This document shows, one piece after another, positions 14,326-21,341 of a stretch of DNA of 64,000 nucleotides. The notes beneath the pieces were generated by a model. It searched no databases and was not told where the DNA came from. It worked only from the letters and a program-made list of their open reading frames with translations. Source of the DNA: Salipiger pentaromativorans (GTDB taxonomy: Bacteria > Pseudomonadota > Alphaproteobacteria > Rhodobacterales > Rhodobacteraceae); contig NZ_JAMDHK010000007.1 in the NCBI RefSeq assembly GCF_024721115.1, forward strand, positions 69,041 through 133,040. The letters are read 5' to 3'. Position 1 is the stretch's first letter. Each line of letters begins with the position of its first letter. The translations under genes were made by a program, and so were the position numbers.

Positions 14326-16199
14326 GCTTTCTCTCGCTTCTCGCCCGCAACCGTCTGGCGCTGGCCGGGCTGATCGTCATGGCGCTGGTGGTGCTGCTGG
14401 CGCTGGTCACGCCGATCCTGCCGCTGGCCGACCCGGATGTGACCAATACCGGCAACCGGTTCCTGAAACCGTTTTCCGAGGGCGCGCTGCTGGGCACCGA
14501 CCATCTGGGGCGCGATCTGCTGTCGCGGCTCCTGTGGGGGACGCGGCTGAGCCTTGCGGTGGGCTTTGCCGCAGCAGTGATTGCCGCCGTGCTGGGCGCC
14601 GCCGTGGGGATTATCGCGGGCTATTACGGCGGGCGGGTGGACAACCTGATCATGCGCGGCGTCGATATGCTGATGGCCTTCCCCTATATCCTGCTGGCGC
14701 TGGCCATTGTCGCGGCGCTGGGGCCGGGTCTGCTCAATGCGCTGATCGCCGTGGCCGCCGTCAACATTCCGTTCTTTGCGCGCAATATCCGGGGCATCAC
14801 CGTGGGCATCGCGCATAAGGAATTCGTCGATGCGGCGAAGCTTGCGGGGATGGGCGATGCGCGGATCATCGTCAGTGAGGTGCTGCCGAACGTGGTGCCC
14901 GTCATCGTCATCGCCATGTCCACCACCGTGGGCTGGATGATCCTCGAAACCGCCGGGCTGTCCTTTCTCGGGCTTGGCTCACAGCCGCCGCAGGCGGATC
15001 TGGGCTCGATGCTGGGCGAGGCGCGCTCGGCGCTGATCACCAATCCGCATACCTCGGTGGTGCCGGGCGTGATGATCCTGATCATCGTCATGGCGATCAA
15101 CCTGCTGGGCGACGGGGTGCGCGACGCGCTCGACCCGCGCCTGCGCTCGGGCGCGCTGACCCGGCCGATGGCGGCCACGATGGTGCAGCGCAAGGGGCCG
15201 GTGCCCGACCCGCAGGGTGACAATGTGCTCGACCTGCGCGGGCTGGAAACGCAGTTCCACGTGAAGGACCGCATCTATCGCGCCGTGGGCGGGGTGAGCT
15301 GGGGGGTGAAGCCCGGCGAATGCCTCGGCATCATCGGCGAGAGCGGATCTGGCAAATCGGTGACGGCGCTGAGCGTGATGGGGCTGGTGGCCTCGCCGCC
15401 CGGCGTGATCACCGGCGGGGCGGTGTTTTACAAGGGTGAAGATCTGGTCGGCGCGCCTTATGAGCGGCTGCGCTCGCTGAGGGGCCGCGAGGTGGCCTAT
15501 ATCTTCCAGGATCCGCTGGCGACGCTGCACCCGCTCTACAAGGTGGGCGATCAGCTGGTGGAGGCGATCCGGGTGCACCACCACGTCTCGGACAAGGAGG
15601 CGCGCGCCAAGGCGCTGGGACTGCTCAAGGATGTGCGCATCCCCAATGCCGAGAGCCGGCTGGAGAACTACCCGCACGAGATGTCGGGCGGCATGCGCCA
15701 GCGGGTGGGCATCGCCATGGCTCTGGCCAACGATCCGGAGGTGATCATCGCGGACGAGCCGACCACCGCGCTCGACGTGACCGTGCAGGCGCAGATCCTG
15801 TCGCTGCTCGACACGCTGCGGCGGGAAAAGGGGCTGGCCATCGTCTTTATCACCCATGATTTCGGCGTGGTGGCGCAGCTCTGCGACCGGGTGGCGGTGA
15901 TGTATGCGGGCCGGATCGTCGAGGAAGGCCCGACGCAAATTGTGCTGGACGCGCCCGCGCATCCCTATACCCGACGGCTCATCGCCTGTGTGCCGGAGCT
16001 GGGCGAGGGCAAGCGCGCGCTGCACGCCATCCCCGGCCTGCCGCCCGCGGTGAACGACCTGCCGCCGGGCTGTGCCTTTGCCCCGCGCTGCGACAAGGCG
16101 ACGGAGGCCTGCCGTCAGGGCGAGATCGCGCTGGACGCCTTCGGCGCCCGCAAACTGCGTTGCCTCTTCCCGGAAACCGAGCTGGAGGCCGCGCAATGA
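14322..16199 (+). CDS. Peptide ABC transporter permease 2 fused to ATP-binding protein (DppC-DppD type)
   Basis: 625 residues in one uninterrupted frame. Residues 1 to about 280 are a DppC-type permease ([20 protein letters not shown]) with coupling loop [21 protein letters not shown] linker around [19 protein letters not shown] follows. Residues from about 300 are a full ABC ATPase with Walker A GESGSGKS, signature [14 protein letters not shown], Walker B and [12 protein letters not shown], plus the C-terminal oligopeptide-ATPase extension [17 protein letters not shown]. An ATG at 15168 could start a separate ATPase internally, but no stop codon separates the halves. Such permease/ATPase fusions are known in this transporter family. 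A sequencing deletion is unlikely because the linker is intact in frame. Confidence 0.88.
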   Translation: MSFLSLLARNRLALAGLIVMALVVLLALVTPILPLADPDVTNTGNRFLKPFSEGALLGTDHLGRDLLSRLLWGTRLSLAVGFAAAVIAAVLGAAVGIIAGYYGGRVDNLIMRGVDMLMAFPYILLALAIVAALGPGLLNALIAVAAVNIPFFARNIRGITVGIAHKEFVDAAKLAGMGDARIIVSEVLPNVVPVIVIAMSTTVGWMILETAGLSFLGLGSQPPQADLGSMLGEARSALITNPHTSVVPGVMILIIVMAINLLGDGVRDALDPRLRSGALTRPMAATMVQRKGPVPDPQGDNVLDLRGLETQFHVKDRIYRAVGGVSWGVKPGECLGIIGESGSGKSVTALSVMGLVASPPGVITGGAVFYKGEDLVGAPYERLRSLRGREVAYIFQDPLATLHPLYKVGDQLVEAIRVHHHVSDKEARAKALGLLKDVRIPNAESRLENYPHEMSGGMRQRVGIAMALANDPEVIIADEPTTALDVTVQAQILSLLDTLRREKGLAIVFITHDFGVVAQLCDRVAVMYAGRIVEEGPTQIVLDAPAHPYTRRLIACVPELGEGKRALHAIPGLPPAVNDLPPGCAFAPRCDKATEACRQGEIALDAFGARKLRCLFPETELEAAQ

Positions 16200-17146
16200 G
16201 CATCGCTCTGAAACTCGACGCGCTGTCGAAGACCTTTGTCGTGGGCAAGCAGCTTTTCGGGCCGCCCAAGGGCCGGGTGCACGCGGTGCATCCGGTGACG
16301 CTGGAGGTGCCCGAGGGCGAGACGCTGGGTATCGTCGGGGAGTCGGGCTGCGGCAAGTCCACCCTGGCGCGGATGCTGGTGGGGTTGCTGGAGCCCTCGG
16401 GCGGCAGCATCGAGATCGCCGGAAAGCCGCTCGACAACGCCGACCCGGCGGTGTTCGGCAAGCGCATCCAGTATGTGTTTCAGGATCCGATTTCCTCTCT
16501 GAACCCGCGCAAAACGGTGCGCCAGATCATGGAGGTGCCGCTGAAGCGCCTGCACGGCATGGACAAGGCGCAGCGGGACAGGCGGATTTCCGAGATCTTC
16601 GCGCAGGTGAATCTGCGCGAGGAGTTTCTCGACCGCTACCCGCACGAGTTTTCCGGCGGGCAGGCGCAGCGGATCGGCATCGCGCGGGCGCTGGCGGCGG
16701 AGGCAAAGATCCTGATCCTCGACGAGCCGGTCTCGGCGCTGGACGTGTCGGTGCAGGCGCAGGTGCTGAACCTGCTGGCGGAGCTGAAACAGCGGCTGGG
16801 GCTGACCTATCTCTTCATCTCGCACGACCTTGCGGTGGTCGAAGCGGTGAGCGACCGGGTGGCGGTGCTTTATTTCGGCTCGGTGGTGGAGATTGGCCGC
16901 GCCGAGGACGTCTTCGCGAACCCGCGCCACCCCTATACCAAGCTCTTGGCAGACAGCGCGCCGGTGGTGGGGCGCCCGCTCACGGCACCAGAGGGGCGCG
17001 AGACCGAGCTGCCAGATCCGCTGAACCCGCCCAAGGGCTGCGCCTTCCGCGCACGCTGCCCTTATGCGGGGGAGCGCTGTGGGGAAGAGGTGCCCCGATT
17101 GGAGGGCGAGACGCAGCTTGCCGCCTGTTTCCATCCGCTCCGGTAA
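16196..17146 (+). CDS. Peptide ABC transporter ATP-binding protein 2 (DppF type)
   Basis: 316 residues. The ATG at 16196 overlaps the preceding stop codon (ATGA). Walker A is GESGCGKS, the signature is FSGGQAQRIGIARALA, and Walker B plus D-loop read ILDEPVSALDVS. The C-terminal oligopeptide-ATPase cysteine motif is PKGCAFRARCPYAGERC. It should pair with the ATPase half of the fused protein to drive import. It is the last gene of the operon. No strong terminator was seen in the 171 bases after it. Confidence 0.93.
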   Translation: MSIALKLDALSKTFVVGKQLFGPPKGRVHAVHPVTLEVPEGETLGIVGESGCGKSTLARMLVGLLEPSGGSIEIAGKPLDNADPAVFGKRIQYVFQDPISSLNPRKTVRQIMEVPLKRLHGMDKAQRDRRISEIFAQVNLREEFLDRYPHEFSGGQAQRIGIARALAAEAKILILDEPVSALDVSVQAQVLNLLAELKQRLGLTYLFISHDLAVVEAVSDRVAVLYFGSVVEIGRAEDVFANPRHPYTKLLADSAPVVGRPLTAPEGRETELPDPLNPPKGCAFRARCPYAGERCGEEVPRLEGETQLAACFHPLR

Positions 17147-17317
17147 CGCGGCGGCCCCTCGCGGGCGGGCCGCGCCGGACCTGCCAGCCCGGCAGGAGAG
17201 AGACGCCACACTCCCTTGCCTGCGAAGAAAAGCCGGGCAGGCCGGGGCGCGACTTCGCCTTGCCCGCCCCCGCCGCGCAGTCGTATAGCGAAACGACCGG
17301 AGCGGGGGACGACAGGG

Positions 17318-18091
17318 ATGCGCGAGGACGGTCTCAAGACACTCAGCGAGCTTTACGAGGGCGACAGCGACCGCGCGCATCGGTTCCGTTATGCGCTGCT
17401 GATCTTCGACATCGGCACCATGCTCTTCGTGATCGCCACCTCCTTCACCCATCACGGGCCGGTGGTCGAGGCCGTGGACGCGGTGTTCGGCGTGTTCATC
17501 CTGGCCGATTTCATTGCCCGGATTGCGATCTCGCAAAACCGGCTGCGCTTTCTCGTGATGCCGGTGACGCTGGCCGATGTGGTGTCGATCATCTCGTTCC
17601 TGGCGCCGCTGGCCGGCGAGGGGCTGGGCTTTCTGCGCGTCGTGCGCACGCTGCGCTTTCTGCACACCTATCAGCTTGTGAAGCGGCTGCGCACGGATTT
17701 CCCCTTCTTCCGGCGCAATCAGGACATCTTCATCGCCGCGATCAATCTGCTGGTCTTCATCTTCGTGATGACCGGCATGGTCTATGCGACGCAATACGGC
17801 CAGAACCCGCAGATCTCGAACTATGCCGACGCGCTCTATTTCACGGTAACCGCCCTCACCACCACCGGCTTCGGAGACATCACGCTCACCGGGTCGATGG
17901 GGCGGATGATCTCGGTCGTCGTGATGATCTTCGGCGTCACCCTGTTCCTGCGGCTGGCGCAGGTGCTGTTCCGGCCCAACAAGGTCCGCCAGACCTGCCA
18001 GACCTGCGGCTTGTCGCTGCACGACGCCGATGCGGTGCATTGCAAGCATTGCGGTGCGGTGATCCATATCGAAACCGAAGGACAAAGCTGA
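17318..18091 (+). CDS. Voltage-gated-type K+ channel with C-terminal zinc ribbon
   Basis: 257 residues from the ATG at 17318, which has AGGG close upstream; the frame is open further upstream but that part looks non-coding. Six membrane segments are visible, with an S4-like helix rich in arginine around residues 107-125 (LRVVRTLRFLHTYQLVKRLR). The pore filter TTGFGD is at residues 182-187, which indicates K+ selectivity. The C-terminus carries two CxxC pairs (C227, C230, C242, C245) that look like a zinc ribbon, an unusual cytoplasmic tail for a short channel. The stop overlaps the ATG of the next gene by one base. Confidence 0.87.
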   Translation: MREDGLKTLSELYEGDSDRAHRFRYALLIFDIGTMLFVIATSFTHHGPVVEAVDAVFGVFILADFIARIAISQNRLRFLVMPVTLADVVSIISFLAPLAGEGLGFLRVVRTLRFLHTYQLVKRLRTDFPFFRRNQDIFIAAINLLVFIFVMTGMVYATQYGQNPQISNYADALYFTVTALTTTGFGDITLTGSMGRMISVVVMIFGVTLFLRLAQVLFRPNKVRQTCQTCGLSLHDADAVHCKHCGAVIHIETEGQS

Positions 18092-18591
18092 TGACCGATC
18101 TCGTGATCCGCGATTTCGAACCGCGCGACCGCGATGCGCTGTGGCGCATCCTCGAGCCGGTGTTCCGCGCCGGCGATACCTATGCCATCGACCCCGACAT
18201 TTCGCGCGAGGCGGCGCTGGCCTATTGGTGCGGGCCGGAAAGGCGGGTGTTCTCGGCGGTGCTCGACGGGCATCTGGCGGGCTCCTACTATCTGGTGCGC
18301 AACCATCAGGGCGGCGGCAGCCATGTCTGCAATTGCGGCTTTGTCACCGATCCGGCACAGCGCGGCCGGGGCGTGGCGCGCGAGATGCTCGCCCATGCGC
18401 TCGCCGCCGCGCGGGCGGCGGGGTTCCGTGCCATGCAGTTCAATTTCGTGATCTCGTCAAACCTGCGCGCCGTGGCGCTCTGGGAAAAAGCCGGGTTCGA
18501 TATTGTCGGGCGTCTGCCCAGGGCATTCCGTCACCCCGAAAAGGGGTATGTCGATGCGCTCGTCATGTATAAGACGCTGGTGACGGAATGA
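18091..18591 (+). CDS. GNAT family N-acetyltransferase
   Basis: 166 residues. The ATG shares one base with the preceding stop (TGATG). The acetyl-CoA loop reads TDPAQRGRGVAREMLAHAL at about residues 87-105, matching the Q/RxxGxG/A motif. The C-terminal part, NLRAVALWEKAGFDIVGRLP, is the typical strand and helix that complete the fold. The substrate is unknown; the family includes protein N-terminal, antibiotic and small-molecule acetyltransferases. Tight coupling with the channel gene suggests co-expression but not a shared pathway. Confidence 0.88.
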   Translation: MTDLVIRDFEPRDRDALWRILEPVFRAGDTYAIDPDISREAALAYWCGPERRVFSAVLDGHLAGSYYLVRNHQGGGSHVCNCGFVTDPAQRGRGVAREMLAHALAAARAAGFRAMQFNFVISSNLRAVALWEKAGFDIVGRLPRAFRHPEKGYVDALVMYKTLVTE

Positions 18592-18603
18592 CCCGACCGG
18601 GAG

Positions 18604-19320
18604 ATGAGTTTGCCTGAAGACACACACCTGCTGGCCGTCCTGATCGACGCCGACAACACCTCGCCGAAATACGCCAGGGCGATCTTTGACGAACTGGCCT
18701 CCTTGGGTGAGGCCAGCGTGCGGCGGCTCTATGGCGACTTCTCCAGCCAGCAAATGTCGGGCTGGTCCAAGATCGCCGCGGATTTCGGCCTCGTGCCGCT
18801 GCATTCGCCCGCCAACACCGTCGGCAAGAACGCCTCGGACATCTCGCTGGTGATCGACGCGATGGACCTGCTGCATTCCGGCCGGTTCGACGGTTTCGTT
18901 CTGGTCAGCTCCGACAGCGATTTCACCCGGCTTGCCAGCCGCATCCGCGAACAGGGGCTCGATGTGTTCGGGATGGGGATGCAGAAGACGCCGGACGCCT
19001 TCCGCAAGGCCTGCAAGCGCTTCATCTTTCTGGAAAACCTCGACGGCGCACCGGAGCAGAAGACCGGCAGCCGCGCCCCGGCCGCGACCGGCAATCTGGA
19101 AGAGGCACGCAACCTGATCTTCACCGCCATGGACGCGATCGAGCAGGAAGACGACTGGTACACGCTGGGCAAGCTGGGCCAGTTCATCACCGCCGCCAAC
19201 CCGGATTTCGACACCCGCAGCTATGGCAAACGCAAGCTGTCCGATCTCGTGGCGGAACTGAAGGTCTTCGAGACGCGGCGGGGACCCGGCAACCAGTTGC
19301 TGGTGCGCCGGCTGGATTGA
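18604..19320 (+). CDS. NYN-domain ribonuclease-like protein with C-terminal LOTUS/OST-HTH domain
   Basis: 238 residues. The N-terminal NYN (PIN-like) domain has acidic residues in LIDADNTSPKYA (D15, D17), in KNASDISLVIDAMDLL and in VLVSSDSDFTRLASRIRE, matching the metal-binding set of LabA/DUF88 proteins. From about residue 160, LEEARNLIFTAMDAIEQED and SYGKRKLSDLVAELKVFE fit an OST-HTH/LOTUS RNA-binding domain. The expected role is RNA cleavage or binding in the cytoplasm; no specific target is known. It begins 12 bases after the acetyltransferase gene, in the same direction. Confidence 0.85.
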   Translation: MSLPEDTHLLAVLIDADNTSPKYARAIFDELASLGEASVRRLYGDFSSQQMSGWSKIAADFGLVPLHSPANTVGKNASDISLVIDAMDLLHSGRFDGFVLVSSDSDFTRLASRIREQGLDVFGMGMQKTPDAFRKACKRFIFLENLDGAPEQKTGSRAPAATGNLEEARNLIFTAMDAIEQEDDWYTLGKLGQFITAANPDFDTRSYGKRKLSDLVAELKVFETRRGPGNQLLVRRLD

Positions 19321-19348
19321 CGGAACCGGGCGCGGCCTCCCTGCCCGG

Positions 19349-19966
19349 TCAGGCGCCGTAGCGGGCGAGGAATGTCGCCACCGCGCCCTCGACGACGCGG
19401 GCGATTTCGGCTTCCGAGAAATCGACCTGGATCCCCAGCACCAGCTTGGTCCAGAGATCGGCCTTGCAGAGCTCGGTAAACTGATCGGCCGCAAGCGCAA
19501 AATCCGCGATGCGCAATTCGCCGCGCTCCATGGCTTCGCGCAGATAGGCCTTCATCTCGTTATGCATGAGCATCGGGCCGCTCTGGTAGAACTGCATCCC
19601 CAGCTCGGGGAAGCGGTCGGCTTCGGCGACGCAGATGCGAAAGACCCGCTGCCCCATGTCGGACAGCAGGAAGCCCAGAAAGGTATGCCCGACCATCGGC
19701 AGCACCACACTCGGCGGTTGCGTGAGGTCGATGGTCATCAGCGCCTCGTCGGCCTGCAACTGGCACTGGTTGGTGGCCATCTCCATGAAAAGCAGCCGCT
19801 TGTCGGGGAAGTAGCTGTAGAGCGTCGCCTTCGACACCCCTGCCGCACGGGCGATGTCATCGACGCTGGCCCCCTCGAACCCGTCGCGCAAAAAGACCTC
19901 ACGGGCGCCCTCAAGCACCTGATCGAATTTGCGTCCACGCCGAACGGTCGCCGTGCTGGCCGGCAT
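19349..19966 (-). CDS. TetR family transcriptional regulator
   Basis: 205 residues. The N-terminal helix-turn-helix spans about residues 14-60 (AREVFLRDGFEGASVDDIAR, AAGVSKATLYSYFPDKRLLF). The C-terminal half is helical and includes VGHTFLGFLLSDMGQRVFRI, similar to AcrR-type ligand domains. It is convergent with the NYN gene and divergent from mbfA with a spacer of about 206 bases. The mbfA promoter carries an Irr-type box instead, so this regulator need not control mbfA. Its own target is unknown. Confidence 0.9.
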   Translation of the reverse strand: MPASTATVRRGRKFDQVLEGAREVFLRDGFEGASVDDIARAAGVSKATLYSYFPDKRLLFMEMATNQCQLQADEALMTIDLTQPPSVVLPMVGHTFLGFLLSDMGQRVFRICVAEADRFPELGMQFYQSGPMLMHNEMKAYLREAMERGELRIADFALAADQFTELCKADLWTKLVLGIQVDFSEAEIARVVEGAVATFLARYGA

Positions 19967-20117
19967 CTGCTGTCTCCCCTGATGGCGGGATTATACGCTG
20001 CGGGCTTCCGCGCGGGCAAGCCATCTCGGCGCCGAGGCCACGGAACCGGAACGGCCTGTCCGGCACCGCCGGGCGCGGGCCGCGACATCTCGTTGCAGGC
20101 GAGGGCCGAAAACCCCA

Positions 20118-20145
20118 TTGCACTTCCTTGGCGCAGCCGTATTTT
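20118..20145 (+). promoter_or_regulatory. mbfA promoter
   Basis: TTGCAC (20118-20123) and TATTTT (20140-20145) are spaced by 16 bases, about 28 bases before the mbfA start codon. The -10 region overlaps the start of the Irr-like box, which is a layout suited to repression. Confidence 0.6.
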
Positions 20146-20159
20146 AGAACCATTCCAAA
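20143..20159. promoter_or_regulatory. Irr-type iron control element (ICE box)
   Basis: TTTAGAA-CCA-TTCCAAA is a 7-3-7 inverted repeat with one mismatch from TTTAGAA-N3-TTCTAAA. It fits the ICE motif recognised by Irr in alphaproteobacteria. It overlaps the -10 of the mbfA promoter and ends 13 bases before the start codon. Irr acts at low iron, so the expected effect is to shut off iron export when iron is scarce. The motif and the gene identity support each other. Confidence 0.72.
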
Positions 20160-20172
20160 CTAGAGGCCCGTC

Positions 20173-21147
20173 ATGCGCTTTTTCACCCAACGCCGGCATT
20201 TCAAGGACCTGAGCGAGCAGGAAGTTCTGGCCCTGGCGATCTCTTCGGAAGAAGACGATGCCCGCATCTATCGCAGCTATGCCGAGATGCTGCGCGCCGA
20301 TTATCCCGATTCCGCCCGGATCTTCGATGCCATGGCGGAAGAGGAGGACGGCCACCGCAAGGCGCTGATCTCGGCGCACCGCATTCGCTTCGGCGAGGTC
20401 ATTCCGCTGATCCGGCGCGAACATGTGGCGGGATATTATGCGCGCCGCCCGGTCTGGCTGATGAAGAACCTATCGCTGGAGCGCATCCGCGAAGAGGCCG
20501 AACTGATGGAGCGCGATGCCGAGCGCTTCTATCTCGAGGCCGCGCGGCGCAGCACCGACGCCGGCACCCGCAAGCTGCTGGGCGATCTGGCCGCCGCCGA
20601 AGCCGGGCACGAGCAGCGCGCCGGCGAGCTGGTGCAGGAACATCTCGACGACGACGCGCGCGGTGACGAGGACCGGCTCGCGCATCGGCAATTCGTGCTG
20701 ACCTGGGTGCAGCCCGGCCTTGCCGGGCTGATGGACGGGTCGGTCTCGACCCTCGCGCCGATCTTCGCCACCGCCTTTGCCACGCAGGACCCCTGGACGA
20801 CCTTCCTCGTCGGCCTCGCGGCCTCGGTCGGCGCGGGGATCTCGATGGGATTTACCGAGGCCGCCTCGGACGATGGCGAGCTTTCAGGCCGGGGCTCGCC
20901 GATGAAACGCGGCATCGCCTCGGGGGTGATGACCACCGTGGGCGGCCTCGGCCACGCGCTGCCCTATCTCATCCCGCATTTCTGGACCGCGACGACCATC
21001 GCCTGGATCATCGTGTTCTTCGAACTCTGGGCGATTGCCTGGATCCAGAACAAGTTCATGGAAACGCCGTTCTGGCGCGCCTCGATGCAGGTGGTCCTGG
21101 GCGGCGCTCTGGTGCTCGCGGCGGGGGTTCTGATCGGCAGCGGCTGA
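20173..21147 (+). CDS. mbfA: Iron exporter with ferritin-like and VIT1/CCC1 domains (MbfA type)
   Basis: 324 residues. Residues 1 to about 165 form a ferritin/rubrerythrin-like four-helix domain with metal-ligand segments SSEEDDARIYRSYAEML, AEEEDGHRKAL, ELMERDAERFYLEAARR and AAEAGHEQRAGEL. Residues from about 180 are a VIT1/CCC1-like membrane domain (LMDGSVSTLAPIFATAFA, GAGISMGFTEAASDDGE) with several helices, ending near LVLAAGVLIGSG. This architecture is that of membrane-bound ferritin A, which exports iron from the cytoplasm and protects against iron and peroxide stress in Bradyrhizobium and Agrobacterium. The Irr-type box on its promoter fits this role. It is monocistronic here. Confidence 0.9.
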   Translation: MRFFTQRRHFKDLSEQEVLALAISSEEDDARIYRSYAEMLRADYPDSARIFDAMAEEEDGHRKALISAHRIRFGEVIPLIRREHVAGYYARRPVWLMKNLSLERIREEAELMERDAERFYLEAARRSTDAGTRKLLGDLAAAEAGHEQRAGELVQEHLDDDARGDEDRLAHRQFVLTWVQPGLAGLMDGSVSTLAPIFATAFATQDPWTTFLVGLAASVGAGISMGFTEAASDDGELSGRGSPMKRGIASGVMTTVGGLGHALPYLIPHFWTATTIAWIIVFFELWAIAWIQNKFMETPFWRASMQVVLGGALVLAAGVLIGSG

Positions 21148-21170
21148 CCCTGCGCCCGTGATACGCCCGG

Positions 21171-21250
21171 ATTTGCGTATTTAGACAAGAGAAGAAAGAG
21201 CAAGCCTGTGCTTCTTCTCTTTCCAAATACGCAAATAGGGGCGCAGCCCC
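21171..21250 (-). repeat. Long inverted repeat with GC hairpin, copy 2 of the composite element
   Basis: ATTTGCGTATTT (21171-21182) pairs with AAATACGCAAAT (21225-21236). Inside this, AAGAGAAGAA (21187-21196) pairs with TTCTTCTCTT (21212-21221), giving an interrupted stem of about 22 bp. A GGGGC-GCA-GCCCC hairpin adjoins at 21238-21250. On the minus strand the order is GC hairpin, then GTATTTGGAAAGAGAAGAA, as in the other copies. It lies between mbfA and polA and probably serves as the mbfA transcription end. Confidence 0.7.
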
Positions 21251-21341
21251 CTTCGGCTCCCGACAAGGGGCATAACCGCTGGAAGCCGGGCGCGGACCGT
21301 GGCACACCGGCGGGGCGCATCGGCGATAGGGAGACGCGACC

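Noticed and set aside
15168-16199. Separate ATPase gene starting at the ATG at 15168
   Set aside because: No stop codon divides it from the permease and no strong ribosome binding site precedes it; the fused reading is simpler, though internal initiation is not excluded.
19349-20172. TetR regulator as the controller of mbfA
   Set aside because: No clear TetR-type palindrome lies in the gap, and an Irr-type box already explains control of mbfA.
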